From NCBI GenBank assembly GCA_017395635.1, contig JAFQOE010000031.1, positions 1-64,000 of the forward strand: a stretch of DNA of 64,000 nucleotides. The letters are read 5' to 3'. This DNA is from Lachnospiraceae bacterium. GTDB taxonomy: Bacteria; Bacillota; Clostridia; Lachnospirales; Lachnospiraceae. The position numbers and the translations under genes are program-made. The notes beneath the pieces were generated by a model. The model did not search any database. It saw only the letters and a program-made list of their open reading frames with translations, and was not told the origin of the DNA. Of this stretch, positions 1 through 10,561 are shown one piece after another. How positions within the stretch are numbered: the stretch's first letter is position 1; each line of letters begins with the position of its first letter.

Positions 1-140
1 CATACGGATTAGTCTCAATGTTAGATTACTACACCGAAAGGTGTGTTGCTTGTTAAGTTGATTGAACCGCCGTGTACCGAACGGTACGCACGGTGGTGTG
101 AGAGGTCGGGAAATTTAATTAAATTTCCCTCCTACTCGAT
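1..140 (+). mobile_element. 3' end of a group II intron (domains V and VI)
   Basis: Bases 66-97 fold into a domain V hairpin: a 9-bp lower stem with one G.U pair, a 2-nt bulge at 88-89, and an upper stem TACC/GGTA closing a GAAC loop. Bases 101-137 form a domain VI stem (GGGAAATTT against AAATTTCCC) followed by CTCCTACTC, which offers the bulged branch-point adenosine. The intron would end near 140 (CTCGAT). This layout is typical of bacterial group II introns. The catalytic core and any reverse-transcriptase gene must lie left of the window, so whether the intron is intact cannot be judged. Confidence 0.78.
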
Positions 141-174
141 TTTATCTAATTTCACCTAAACTTCATAAAAAATT

Positions 175-205
175 TTGTAAAAATCCTTAGCTTTTCTGAT
201 ATAAT
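175..205 (+). promoter_or_regulatory. probable promoter of the large surface-protein gene
   Basis: TATAAT at 200-205 is a consensus -10 box. TTGTAA at 175-180 is a possible -35 box with a slightly long 19-bp spacer. It lies about 100 bases before the GTG start of the BspA-like gene and just after the group II intron end. Confidence 0.45.
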
Positions 206-308
206 AAACATATTTATGGGTATTTATACCCTATCATATGATTTGACAGAAGATGAGACAGAAAAGCATCAGTGATATACATGTTTGTAAATTAAGGAGG
301 AATTCAAC

Positions 309-3300
309 GTGGAAAAAGGAAAAACAAGGAAACTTACAAGGAGAATACTAAGTTTTGTGCTTACAACCGCCCTGGTGGTAGGACTAATGCCGGGGAATAT
401 CCTGACGGTATCGGCAGAAGGAACAGATACTGTTATAAGTGATGAACTGATAGTAGAGAGTGTTTCGTCAAATGATGCATCTTCTGCTACAGAATGCACC
501 TGCGAAACCGATGACCCGGCATTCCATGCAACCAACTGTCCGGCATATATTGCACCGGAAAATCCGCAGTGTTATTGCGCAGAAAAATGTACAGAGGACA
601 CCTTAAATGTATGGTGTGATGTCTGCGGCATGCAGGGGGTAAGTGCGTGTCAGGGTGAGGAAACAGCGGTTGCATATGAAATTTTGGCGAGCGGTAACTG
701 CGGTGCACAGGGCAATGAAAGTAGCGTAACTTGGTCTTTAGACAGCGATGGTACTCTTACCATAAGCGGTAGCGGAGCTATGGCGGATTATGAACTGGTT
801 GAAAATTATCCCTATCATTATACTACGCCGTGGCATGATACTGATAATGATGGAGAATATCAAAATAGCAACATTAAAAAAGTTGTAGTAGAAGAAGGTA
901 TAACACATATTGGAAACGCTGCATTTAGAGATTTTACAGAATTAACTTCCATATCCATACCGAATACAGTAAAAAGCATAGGTTATCGTTCTGTTTCATT
1001 TTGTTGGAAATTGGAATCTTTAGTAATACCGAATAGTGTGAAAAGTATAGGAAAAGAAGCTTTTGATGATAATAGAATGTTAACTTCTGTAACTATAGGT
1101 AATAGTTTAGAATCTATTGGAGCTTACGCGTTTAGCTATGCGGGGGTTTGGACAGACACAAATTTTACAATAACACTGCCGAAAAGCGTGACATCTATAG
1201 ATTCTAAAGCGTTCTCAGAGATTTCTAAAGGTGCTACAATACGATATAGTTGTAGTTATAATGCGGGTAATGGTTACAGCGCAGAGAGTACCAAGGCAAC
1301 ATTAGAAAAATATCATTTGTGTGAGTATAGCAGTTCGGGAAATAAAATTAATTGCTCCGGATGTACCTGTGGAGAATACAGTACCAGTACAGCAATTCTC
1401 AGCTTAAGCTCTGATGAACCTATATATTATACAGGTGAAGAAATAAAACCTGCTGTAACCGTAACTTATCCTGACGGCTGGGGCGGAGATAAGATAGAGC
1501 CAAGCAAAAATAATTGTAACTATTCAAATAATATCAATGCAGGAGCAGCAACCTGTACATTTAAATATGCAGAAGGTGTTGAGGCAAGTATTGATTTTAC
1601 CATTGCCGAGTGTCCGCATTGGGGTGTAGATAGTGATGGAATGTGTGATAATTGTGACTACCTTGATGAACCGGAACGTGTAGATGAATATTATCAGATT
1701 GCAAATGCCGGTAATTTGATGTGGTTTGCCCAGAAGGTAAATGAAGGACAAACTGCTATCAACGCAAAACTTACAGCGGATATTGATATGAAAGATATCG
1801 ACTGGACGACTATGAGTAGCTTTGCAGGTACTTTTGATGGTGATGGACATACGATTTTATATTTGTGTGCAGATGAAAATGGCGAAGATGACGATATTGC
1901 AGATGGAAGCAGATGCGGATTGTTCCAGACATTGGCAGAAGGGGGTACAGTTACCAATCTTACAATATCAGGAGCACAATTGTGGTCTGCTCACAGTGCA
2001 GGTGCAATTGCAGCTGTAAATAATGGTACAATTTCAAAGTGTATTGTGAAAGATTCAACGATAGAGCTTGGAGCGAGTCATGGTCTTTCGGCGATAGCAG
2101 GAACAAATACCGGAACTGTTACGGATTGCGGAGTAGTGAATTGTTTCTTGCAGAGAAGATGGGGGGCAGCAAATAGTAGCGATTATGCAATAGGTGCTGT
2201 TGTAGAGGATAATAGTGGTACAGTAAGCAACTGTTTTAGTTATGGATGTACATTCAGCAATTCGCCTAACTTATTTGCAATTGTTGAAAGCGGTAATGCT
2301 CCTGTTAATTGCTATTATTATACAGATGCCACAGTATCAGATACAGTAGCAACTGCAAAGACAGTAAAAGCGTTTGCAAGCGGTGAGGTTGCATATCTCT
2401 TAAACGGTTCTTCAAGCGAAGATGTGACTTGGTATCAGAAATTGTTAACAGATACATATCCTGTGCTTGATAGCAAACATGGTAAGGTATATTACGGCTA
2501 TGTAGATTGTCAGAGTCAAGACAAGATATATGCAAACACAGAACTTTCAAAAGATAAACCGGAACATAGCTGGAAGTGTGAACCGGATGAAGCGAATACA
2601 AATAAGATGACATTTAGTTGTACGACCGATGGCTGTACAAAGGGCGGAACAATAACTGTTACAGGTCCTAAAGATGCAACTTATAATGGAAGCAATCATA
2701 CAGCAACCGTTACAGTGGAAACGGAAGAGAATGAGGAATTAATCGAAACACCGGTGATTACATATACTTCCTTAACAGAAGGTGTAGAGCTTGTGGATGG
2801 AAAGCCTGTCAATGCAGGAACATACAAAGCAAGTATTACACTTGGAGAAGTAACAGCTTATGATGAGTTTGAAATTGCGAAGGCGACACCGGATATCGGA
2901 ACAGTAAGTGCCGAAAATATGGAGAATACACTTGATATAATTAAGGTGGTATTGAGTCGTACAGATGACACAATTTCCGGTACACTTTCTTTAAAAGAAG
3001 GTACTGAGCTTGCCTATGGTACAAAGGATTACACTTATGTATTTAAGTCCGAGGATGCAAATTACAGCGATGTAGAAGGAACAGTAAGAATTGCAATTTC
3101 AGATACCATTGCACCGACTGCAACGTATCAGATTGGTACAAATGGATTTAAGGCATTTATGAATGCAATTACATTCGGTTTCTTCTTTAAAGATACACAG
3201 ACCGTTGAAATCCAGTACACAGACGATACAACGGATGCAAACGGAAACATTACAAAAGGTAGTGGAATTAAGACAAAGCAGTATTATATTGCTTCTTCAG

Positions 3301-6300
3301 TAGTAGCAAATGATGCAGTTGGAAGTATTTCATGGACGGATTATACAAAGTCAATTAGTTTGGATAAGAATGGTAAATACTTTGTTTACACGAAGGTTGT
3401 AGATAATGCAGGAAATACGGTCATTTTGAACAGTGACGGTATTGTAATCTATGAAGATAGTGTGGTAATAACCGATTCCGCACACTATACTTACAAATCC
3501 AATAAGGATATTACATTTGAAATGGATGCAAAGGGTAACACATTTGCGACCTTAAAGGATAGTGAGGGTAACGAAGTTGACGCGGAATATTACACAGTAA
3601 CAGATAACCGTAAGGTAACATTTAAGGCGGCTTATCTTGATACATTAAAAGTAGCTTCGAAACCATACACCTATAAGATTTATATGAATCCACAGGGTGT
3701 AGAAACAAGTGAACCGGAATTAAGTTACGAGATTTCAATTAATGTATTGGCGAAAGAATTAACTGTAACCGGTGCTACTGCAACTGAAAGAACGTATGAA
3801 AAGGGAAATACGTCCGTTGCGATTACAGTGGTTGCGTTAGAAGGAGTAGCCAATTCGGATGCTGTGTCTGTTGATGTGACCGGTTTAAAAGGTACACTTT
3901 CCGGTGCAAATGCAGCTGATTATACAGAAGTAACCTTACCGGAGCTTAAGCTTTCCGGTGCGGATAAAGATAACTATGTATTAACACAACCATCTAAGGC
4001 AGTACCTACGAATGTGACAATTAGTCCGCAGGCAACGGGAACAGCACAGAATGTGACAAAGAAATATTTATTCTCACAAGAGAATGCAGATACGATTAAT
4101 CTGGTTTCTTTGTTGCCAGAGGATTGTGGAACTGTTGTAAGCTATGGAACACCGGATGTAAGTGGAAATGTTACATATAAAGTAGCACCTTTGATAGAAG
4201 AGGGAACGTTAGCATATACAGTAGCAGAAGGTTCAGAGGAAATTGTAGGAAACAACGGTACAATTACGATTGATGTTAAGACACAGAACTATACAAGCGT
4301 TCCGATAACAATTTCAGTGGAAGTAGTGAAACAAATTCCGGTAACTCCACAGACAGAAGTTACGTTAAAAGAGGATAGTCAGAAACTTACGTATGGACAG
4401 AAATTATCTGTGTTGGAATTGACAGAGGTAGTGTTTAAGGGAACCGATGGGGAAACAGTAAACGGAACACTTCAGTGGAAGAATGGTGACAGCATTCCAA
4501 CGGTTGATACAAAGAAGGCATCATGGGAGTTCGTACCATCTGCAAGCTATAATGATAAGTATGCAACAGCAGAAGGAGAACTTACAATTAGTGTTGTTCC
4601 GGCAACACCGGTAGTAGATACGTTACCTACAGTGAATGCAATTACCTATCATCCGGATACCACACTTGCAGATATTGCATTGTCAGGTGGTAAGATGAAC
4701 GGTATTGCAGGTGAATTGACTGGTACATGGGCATGGAAAGATACAAACATTTGTCCAAAGGCTGGTGATAATGCTTACGTTGCAGTATTTACACCGGAAG
4801 ATGGTACAAATTACAAGACAAAAGAAGTAGATATTACGGTGAGTGTTGCAAAAGCAATACCATATATTAAGACTGCTGTAGCAGCAAAGGCTGTTACCTA
4901 TGGTGCTACATTAAAGGATTCTGCATTAAGTGGTGGCACAGTACAGTACAGTGAAACAGATGAAACCGCTGTTGCAGGTTCATGGTCTTGGAAAGAGGTG
5001 ACCACAAAGCCTGTAGTTGCAGACAGTAATGTGACACAGTACGATGTAGTCTTTACTCCGACCGATGCAGAGAACTACAACAAAGTAGAAACAAAGATTA
5101 CATTAACTGTGAATAAGGCAGAGACTACACCAAATATGCCGGAAAGTACTATGAGTGCGTTATACAGTCAAAAGACAGTAGGTGCTTTGGAATTACCGGA
5201 AGGCTGGGTATGGAACGAGGCTGATTCTGGAAAAGAATTAACAGTTGACGTAGCAGTAGAAGCGACTGCAATCTACAATGGAGCTGATAAGGGTAACTAT
5301 GTGACGGAAAGCGTTACTATTTCGATTACCCGTCAGGCGTGTACACATGCAGGCGAAACCGAAATAAAAGATGCTAAGGAAGCAACCTGCGGTGAAGACG
5401 GTTATACCGGAGACACATATTGTAAGGATTGCGGAGTAAAGACGGCAACCGGTAAAGCAATTGAGAAGAAACCACATGCTTACGGCGAACCGACTTTTAG
5501 TTGGTCGGAAGACGGAAAGAGTGCGCAGGTTATCTTTACTTGTGAAAATGATGCAACTCATAAAGTTTCACATGATGCAACTGTGACAAGTGAGGTGAAG
5601 ATTGAAGCAACCTGTAATGATAAGGGAACGACCACATATACAGCAAAGTATATAGATGCTGATAAAGTATATTCTGCAGAAGGCAAGGCCTACACTGATA
5701 CAAAGGATGTAGCGGATATTCCGGCAGATGAAAAATTACATGAAGAAAGCGATATCCTCTATACCGGCGAAGGAGAAAAGGCTCCTACTTGTACAGTAGA
5801 TGGTATCGGACATACTGAGTGTACGAAGTGTAAAGAGCCAATGCAGACAAATGTGACGGTAGAAGCTTCCGGACATACTGGCGGAACAGCTACATGTAAG
5901 AACAAAGCGGAGTGTTCTGTTTGTCATGAAGGTTATGGAGAACTGGATAAGAATAATCACGCAGGCGAAACCGAAGTAAAGGATGCAAAGAAAGCGACCT
6001 GTGCAGTAGACGGATATACCGGAGACACTTACTGTAAGGATTGTGGAGCAAAGATTGCAACCGGAACAAAGATTGATAAGTCAACTGCTCATACATGGGA
6101 TAATGGCGTTGTAACCAAAGAAGCAACTGCGACCGAAAAGGGTGAAAAGACGTATACATGTAGTGTATGTAAGACCACTAAGAAAGAGGAGATTCCTGCT
6201 CTTGGCGCACCGAAGGTTGGTGAGGAAATCGCAAGTGAAGACGGAAGTGCAACCTATAAAGTAACAGAAGCTGGAGAAAATGGTAATTCGGTTACTTATG

Positions 6301-6938
6301 AAGCACCAACAGATAAGAATCAGGCAACAGTAGTTGTTCCTGCAACCGTAACCATTAACAACATCACATACAATGTTACAACCATTTCAGATACTGCATT
6401 TGCAGGCAATAAGAAGCTTACCTCTGTTACCATCGGTGACAATGTAACAGGATTTAGTGATAAGACATTTAAGGGATGCAGCAACTTAAAGACGGTTGAT
6501 GTAGGAAATGGTGTAACAAGTATTCCGGCAAATGCATTTAAGAACTTCAAGAAACTTACGACCGTTAAGATGGGAACCGGAGTAAAGACGATTGGTAAGA
6601 ACGCATTTTATGGATGTAAGAAGTTAAAGAATTTGACCATCGGTAAGAATGTAGTTACCATCGGTGATAAGGCATTTTATAAATGTACATCACTTACAAA
6701 GCTAACCATTCCATCAAAGGTTAAGACAATTGGAAAGAGTGCATTTTATGGATGTAGTAAAACAAAGACGCTTACAATCAAATCTTCGAAGTTAACTACA
6801 AAGAAGATTGGAAGTAAAGCATTTACAAAGACACCAAAGAGTATGATTGTGAAAGTACCTAAGAAAAAATTCAAGGCGTACAAGTCTATGTTTATCAAAC
6901 GTGGTGTGAATAAGAAGGCTAGATTTAAAAAGAGCTGA
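309..6938 (+). CDS. giant secreted BspA-like leucine-rich repeat surface protein
   Basis: A 2209-residue exported protein, probably displayed on the cell surface for adhesion or host/substrate contact. The start is GTG, chosen because AAGGAGG lies at 294-300. A signal peptide covers residues 1-36 with cleavage after VSA. In order it shows a cysteine-rich stretch (about 63-107), BspA-type LRR_5 repeats (about 189-300), GLUG-like repeats with the pattern GTVTDC (about 560-680), a long run of Ig-like/MBG and YDG-like domains (about 780-1670), two cysteine-rich repeats with YTGDTYCKDCG (about 1680-1710 and 1885-1918), and a second LRR_5 block (about 2020-2190). It ends in a lysine-rich tail with no LPXTG or other sorting signal. 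The C-terminal LRR block and the cysteine repeats recur in the pullulanase at 28 kb. The leader is nearly the same as that of the gene at 10562. The ligand cannot be predicted. Confidence 0.85.
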   Translation: MEKGKTRKLTRRILSFVLTTALVVGLMPGNILTVSAEGTDTVISDELIVESVSSNDASSATECTCETDDPAFHATNCPAYIAPENPQCYCAEKCTEDTLNVWCDVCGMQGVSACQGEETAVAYEILASGNCGAQGNESSVTWSLDSDGTLTISGSGAMADYELVENYPYHYTTPWHDTDNDGEYQNSNIKKVVVEEGITHIGNAAFRDFTELTSISIPNTVKSIGYRSVSFCWKLESLVIPNSVKSIGKEAFDDNRMLTSVTIGNSLESIGAYAFSYAGVWTDTNFTITLPKSVTSIDSKAFSEISKGATIRYSCSYNAGNGYSAESTKATLEKYHLCEYSSSGNKINCSGCTCGEYSTSTAILSLSSDEPIYYTGEEIKPAVTVTYPDGWGGDKIEPSKNNCNYSNNINAGAATCTFKYAEGVEASIDFTIAECPHWGVDSDGMCDNCDYLDEPERVDEYYQIANAGNLMWFAQKVNEGQTAINAKLTADIDMKDIDWTTMSSFAGTFDGDGHTILYLCADENGEDDDIADGSRCGLFQTLAEGGTVTNLTISGAQLWSAHSAGAIAAVNNGTISKCIVKDSTIELGASHGLSAIAGTNTGTVTDCGVVNCFLQRRWGAANSSDYAIGAVVEDNSGTVSNCFSYGCTFSNSPNLFAIVESGNAPVNCYYYTDATVSDTVATAKTVKAFASGEVAYLLNGSSSEDVTWYQKLLTDTYPVLDSKHGKVYYGYVDCQSQDKIYANTELSKDKPEHSWKCEPDEANTNKMTFSCTTDGCTKGGTITVTGPKDATYNGSNHTATVTVETEENEELIETPVITYTSLTEGVELVDGKPVNAGTYKASITLGEVTAYDEFEIAKATPDIGTVSAENMENTLDIIKVVLSRTDDTISGTLSLKEGTELAYGTKDYTYVFKSEDANYSDVEGTVRIAISDTIAPTATYQIGTNGFKAFMNAITFGFFFKDTQTVEIQYTDDTTDANGNITKGSGIKTKQYYIASSVVANDAVGSISWTDYTKSISLDKNGKYFVYTKVVDNAGNTVILNSDGIVIYEDSVVITDSAHYTYKSNKDITFEMDAKGNTFATLKDSEGNEVDAEYYTVTDNRKVTFKAAYLDTLKVASKPYTYKIYMNPQGVETSEPELSYEISINVLAKELTVTGATATERTYEKGNTSVAITVVALEGVANSDAVSVDVTGLKGTLSGANAADYTEVTLPELKLSGADKDNYVLTQPSKAVPTNVTISPQATGTAQNVTKKYLFSQENADTINLVSLLPEDCGTVVSYGTPDVSGNVTYKVAPLIEEGTLAYTVAEGSEEIVGNNGTITIDVKTQNYTSVPITISVEVVKQIPVTPQTEVTLKEDSQKLTYGQKLSVLELTEVVFKGTDGETVNGTLQWKNGDSIPTVDTKKASWEFVPSASYNDKYATAEGELTISVVPATPVVDTLPTVNAITYHPDTTLADIALSGGKMNGIAGELTGTWAWKDTNICPKAGDNAYVAVFTPEDGTNYKTKEVDITVSVAKAIPYIKTAVAAKAVTYGATLKDSALSGGTVQYSETDETAVAGSWSWKEVTTKPVVADSNVTQYDVVFTPTDAENYNKVETKITLTVNKAETTPNMPESTMSALYSQKTVGALELPEGWVWNEADSGKELTVDVAVEATAIYNGADKGNYVTESVTISITRQACTHAGETEIKDAKEATCGEDGYTGDTYCKDCGVKTATGKAIEKKPHAYGEPTFSWSEDGKSAQVIFTCENDATHKVSHDATVTSEVKIEATCNDKGTTTYTAKYIDADKVYSAEGKAYTDTKDVADIPADEKLHEESDILYTGEGEKAPTCTVDGIGHTECTKCKEPMQTNVTVEASGHTGGTATCKNKAECSVCHEGYGELDKNNHAGETEVKDAKKATCAVDGYTGDTYCKDCGAKIATGTKIDKSTAHTWDNGVVTKEATATEKGEKTYTCSVCKTTKKEEIPALGAPKVGEEIASEDGSATYKVTEAGENGNSVTYEAPTDKNQATVVVPATVTINNITYNVTTISDTAFAGNKKLTSVTIGDNVTGFSDKTFKGCSNLKTVDVGNGVTSIPANAFKNFKKLTTVKMGTGVKTIGKNAFYGCKKLKNLTIGKNVVTIGDKAFYKCTSLTKLTIPSKVKTIGKSAFYGCSKTKTLTIKSSKLTTKKIGSKAFTKTPKSMIVKVPKKKFKAYKSMFIKRGVNKKARFKKS

Positions 6939-6950
6939 TGTTTAAATTGA

Positions 6951-6990
6951 TACAGCGGAGCAATGAAAGTTGTTCCGCTGTATTTTCTTT
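6951..6990 (+). terminator. rho-independent terminator after the BspA-like gene
   Basis: A 13-bp stem (TACAGCGGAGCAA paired with TTGTTCCGCTGTA, one G.U) with a 6-base loop is followed by a U-rich run, starting 13 bases after the stop codon. Confidence 0.85.
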
Positions 6991-7070
6991 TTCTTCGAAC
7001 AAAAGGTTGTAAATGTGACAGGAATCGGATAAAATAAGGCTAATTGTAGACGGATAGCGAGGTGAGAATA

Positions 7071-8774
7071 TTGGGAAGAACGATAGGTATTGGAATACAG
7101 GATTTTGATAAGATTATTGTTGGTAATTACTTTTATGTAGACAAGACTTCCTTTATCAAAGAGTGGTGGGAAAACGGAGATGATGTTACATTGATTACCC
7201 GTCCACGCCGTTTTGGTAAAACCTTGAATATGAGTATGCTAAACCGTTTCTTTTCTCTTGAGTATGCAGATAAAGGGGAAGTGTTTGAGGGGCTTTCCAT
7301 CTGGAATGAGGAGAAATACAGAAATCTACAGGGAACTTATCCGGTAATTAACCTTTCCTTTGCCAATGTGAAGGAGAAAACTTTTGAAGCAACGAGAGAG
7401 AAGATTTACCAATCAATCGTAAGCCAATATAGCAAATACAGTTTTTTGCTAACAAGTGATGTGCTAACCGATATTGACAAAGACTTTTTTAGCCGTATTT
7501 CTATGGATATGAAAGAAACCGATGCTACTTCGGCGTTGCACAACCTGTCCGATTATTTGCAACGATATTATAAGCAGAAGGTTATCATTCTCCTTGACGA
7601 ATATGACACCCCGATGCAGGAGGCCTATGTGAATGGATTCTGGGATGATTTAGTAGCATTTACCAGGAGTATGTTCAACGCCACCTTTAAGACAAATCCA
7701 TATCTTGCAAGAGGTATCATGACCGGAATTACCAGAGTAAGCAAGGAGTCCATTTTTTCTGATTTGAATAATCTGGAAGTCGTTACTACCACATCGAATA
7801 AATATGCCACTGCATTCGGATTTACGGAGGAAGAAGTATTTGCCGGATTGGATGAGTGTGACTTTAGCTCAGAAAAAGTAAAAGTAAAAGAATGGTACGA
7901 TGGATTTATCTTTGGAAAGCATGCAGATATTTATAATCCATGGTCAATTCTGAACTTTTTAGATAAAAAGAATTATACCACCTACTGGGCCAACACCAGC
8001 TCCAACAGTCTGGTTGGAAAGCTCATCCGTGAAGGAAATGGGGAAATCAAGGTACAGTTCGAAGAGTTGTTACAGGGCAAACATTTGCGTGTCCCTGTAG
8101 ATGAACAGATCGTGTATAACCAGTTAGATGATAATGAGAATGCCATCTGGAGTTTGCTGCTTGCCAGTGGGTATTTGAAGGTATTGTCCCATGATGACAT
8201 ATCAGAATTGGAGCTTGGCGAAAAAGCGTGTTATGAATTAACAATAACCAACAGAGAAGTGTATATGATGTTTATCGATATGGTCTGTTCTTGGTTCCAA
8301 AAGTCAAACGCGGACTACAATGCATTTATCAAGGCAATGCTGTTGCAGGATGTAGATGCCATGAACGAATATATGAATCAGATAAGCTTGGAATTGTTCA
8401 GTAGCTTTGACACCGGAAAGAGAGCGTCCCAAAAAGCACAACCGGAGCGGTTTTATCACGGCTTTGTGTTAGGTTTAATGGTAGATTTGCAACGGGATTA
8501 CATCGTGACATCCAATCGTGAAAGCGGTTTTGGCAGATATGATGTGATGATTGAGCCAAAGAACCCTAAGCAGAATCCCGCAGTTATCATTGAATTTAAG
8601 GTTTTGAATACAAGACGAGAGACATCCTTGGAAGAAACGGTGCAGGCAGCTCTTACCCAGATCGAAGAAAAGCAATATGCAGCCACATTACTTTCCAAAG
8701 GTGTACCGGCGGATAAGATATATAAGTATGGCTTTGCCTTTGAGGGAAAAAATGTGCTGATTGAACAGGGATAA
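7071..8774 (+). CDS. AAA-ATPase-like protein with PD-(D/E)XK nuclease domain, copy 1
   Basis: Belongs to the family pairing an N-terminal AAA-ATPase-like domain (PF09820) with a C-terminal DUF1703-type PD-(D/E)XK domain (PF08011). Visible are a Walker A motif RPRRFGKT (residues 44-51), a Walker B motif IILLDEYD (around 170), and the nuclease signature D491 followed by E508-F-K510. The 5' ORF limit is GTG 7062, but that codon lies inside the ribosome site GAGGTG (7059-7064). TTG 7071 is better placed and is conserved in the second copy, so it is preferred. The family is abundant in gut anaerobes, often in many copies. Its role is not established, and mobile-element or defence functions are only guesses. 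Copy 2 follows 37 bases downstream, with long identical stretches. Confidence 0.85.
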   Translation: MGRTIGIGIQDFDKIIVGNYFYVDKTSFIKEWWENGDDVTLITRPRRFGKTLNMSMLNRFFSLEYADKGEVFEGLSIWNEEKYRNLQGTYPVINLSFANVKEKTFEATREKIYQSIVSQYSKYSFLLTSDVLTDIDKDFFSRISMDMKETDATSALHNLSDYLQRYYKQKVIILLDEYDTPMQEAYVNGFWDDLVAFTRSMFNATFKTNPYLARGIMTGITRVSKESIFSDLNNLEVVTTTSNKYATAFGFTEEEVFAGLDECDFSSEKVKVKEWYDGFIFGKHADIYNPWSILNFLDKKNYTTYWANTSSNSLVGKLIREGNGEIKVQFEELLQGKHLRVPVDEQIVYNQLDDNENAIWSLLLASGYLKVLSHDDISELELGEKACYELTITNREVYMMFIDMVCSWFQKSNADYNAFIKAMLLQDVDAMNEYMNQISLELFSSFDTGKRASQKAQPERFYHGFVLGLMVDLQRDYIVTSNRESGFGRYDVMIEPKNPKQNPAVIIEFKVLNTRRETSLEETVQAALTQIEEKQYAATLLSKGVPADKIYKYGFAFEGKNVLIEQG

Positions 8775-8811
8775 ATAAGACTAATTATAGATTGATGGAG
8801 AGGTGATAGTG

Positions 8812-10512
8812 TTGGGGAGAACCGTAGGAATTGGAATACAGGATTTTGAAGATATAGTTAAAAATAATTATTTTTATGTAGATAAGACTTCCTTTATCAA
8901 AGAATGGTGGGAGAACGGAGATAGCGTTACGTTAATTGCTCGTCCCCGCCGTTTCGGTAAAACCTTGAATATGAGTATGCTAAACCGCTTCTTTTCTCTT
9001 GAATACGCAGGGAAAGGGGACGTGTTTGAGGGGCTTTCCATTTGGAACGAGGAGAAATACAGGCAGTTGCAGGGTACTTATCCTGTAATTAACCTTTCCT
9101 TTGCCAGTATCAAAGAAACGGATTTTGTGACCACGCAGTTAAGAATGATAGAGCTATTGCAAACATTGTTTGAGCGTTTTTCTTTTTTACATCATAGTGA
9201 TAAGTTGTCAGAAAATGAACAAGACTATGTGAAAAGAATGACAAGGGAAATGACAGCATTCGATGCGGGTTCATCCTTGCATCGAATGTCAGAATTGTTA
9301 TATAAGCACTATGGGCAAAAAGTTATCATTCTACTTGATGAATATGACACCCCGATGCAGGAAGCCTATGTGAACGGATTCTGGGATGATTTGGTTGCAT
9401 TTACCAGAAGTATGTTCAATGCTACCTTTAAGACAAATCCATATCTTGCAAGAGGTATCATGACCGGAATTACCAGAGTGAGCAAGGAATCTATTTTTTC
9501 AGATTTGAATAATCTGAAGGTGGTTACAACAACCTCTGACGAATATGCGACCTCCTTTGGATTTACAGAAGAGGAAGTGTTTGCATCATTAGATGAATGT
9601 GACCACGCTTCGGAGAAAGAAAAAGTAAAGAAATGGTATGATGGATTTATCTTTGGAAAGCATGCAGACATCTATAATCCATGGTCTATTTTGAACTTTT
9701 TGGATACAGGAGTGATTACCACCTACTGGGCCAACACCAGCTCTAACAGTCTGGTTGGAAAGCTCATCCGGGAAGGAAATGGGGAAATCAAGGTACAGTT
9801 TGAAGAATTATTGCAGGGCAAACATTTGCGCGTGCCTGTAGACGAACAGATTGTATATAACCAGTTAGATGATAATGAGAATGCCATCTGGAGTCTGTTG
9901 CTTGCCAGTGGATATTTGAAGGTATTGTCTCGTGACGACATGGGTGCTTTGGAAGATGGTGAAGAGGCTTGTTATGAGCTTGCGCTTACCAATCTGGAAG
10001 TTCGGATGATGTTTCGGGATATGGTAAAGTCATGGTTTAGAAAGTCAAATGCAGACTACAATGCATTTATCAAAGCAATGCTTGCAGGTGACCGGAAAGC
10101 AATGAATGTATATATGAACCGTGTCGCGTTGACCATTTTTAGTTATTTCGATACAGGAAATCGTCCTAGTGGACAGGAGCCGGAGCGGTTTTACCACGGC
10201 TTTGTACTAGGCTTAATGGTAGATTTACAACGGGATTATGTCGTGACATCCAATCGTGAAAGTGGCTTTGGCAGATATGACGTGATGATTGAACCAAAGA
10301 ATCAGGAGAAGAATCCGGCAGTCATTATTGAATTCAAGGTATATGACCCGGAAGATGAGCAGAACTTAAAGGAAACGGCGCAGGCAGCTCTTGCTCAGAT
10401 CGAAGAAAAGCAATATGCAGCCACACTCCTTGCGAAAGGTATACCGGCGGATAAGATATATAAGTATGGCTTTGCCTTTGAGGGAAAAAATGTGCTGATT
10501 GAACAGGGATAA
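8812..10512 (+). CDS. AAA-ATPase-like protein with PD-(D/E)XK nuclease domain, copy 2
   Basis: Tandem paralogue of the preceding gene with the same two-domain layout: Walker A RPRRFGKT near residue 44, Walker B IILLDEYD, and a C-terminal DVMIEP...EFK nuclease signature. The ends of both proteins are the same (GKNVLIEQG). The region that differs most is about residues 100-165, between the Walker motifs, while the rest is near-identical. This suggests recent duplication or gene conversion with divergence in one patch. The start is uncertain: GTG 8803 overlaps the ribosome site, GTG 8809 is possible, and TTG 8812 aligns with the start chosen for copy 1. No terminator separates it from the secreted-protein gene at 10562, so they may be co-transcribed. 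Confidence 0.84.
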   Translation: MGRTVGIGIQDFEDIVKNNYFYVDKTSFIKEWWENGDSVTLIARPRRFGKTLNMSMLNRFFSLEYAGKGDVFEGLSIWNEEKYRQLQGTYPVINLSFASIKETDFVTTQLRMIELLQTLFERFSFLHHSDKLSENEQDYVKRMTREMTAFDAGSSLHRMSELLYKHYGQKVIILLDEYDTPMQEAYVNGFWDDLVAFTRSMFNATFKTNPYLARGIMTGITRVSKESIFSDLNNLKVVTTTSDEYATSFGFTEEEVFASLDECDHASEKEKVKKWYDGFIFGKHADIYNPWSILNFLDTGVITTYWANTSSNSLVGKLIREGNGEIKVQFEELLQGKHLRVPVDEQIVYNQLDDNENAIWSLLLASGYLKVLSRDDMGALEDGEEACYELALTNLEVRMMFRDMVKSWFRKSNADYNAFIKAMLAGDRKAMNVYMNRVALTIFSYFDTGNRPSGQEPERFYHGFVLGLMVDLQRDYVVTSNRESGFGRYDVMIEPKNQEKNPAVIIEFKVYDPEDEQNLKETAQAALAQIEEKQYAATLLAKGIPADKIYKYGFAFEGKNVLIEQG

Positions 10513-10561
10513 AACAACAGATAATAAGCAAATAGAGGAATTATGACAGGGGGAATTCAAC

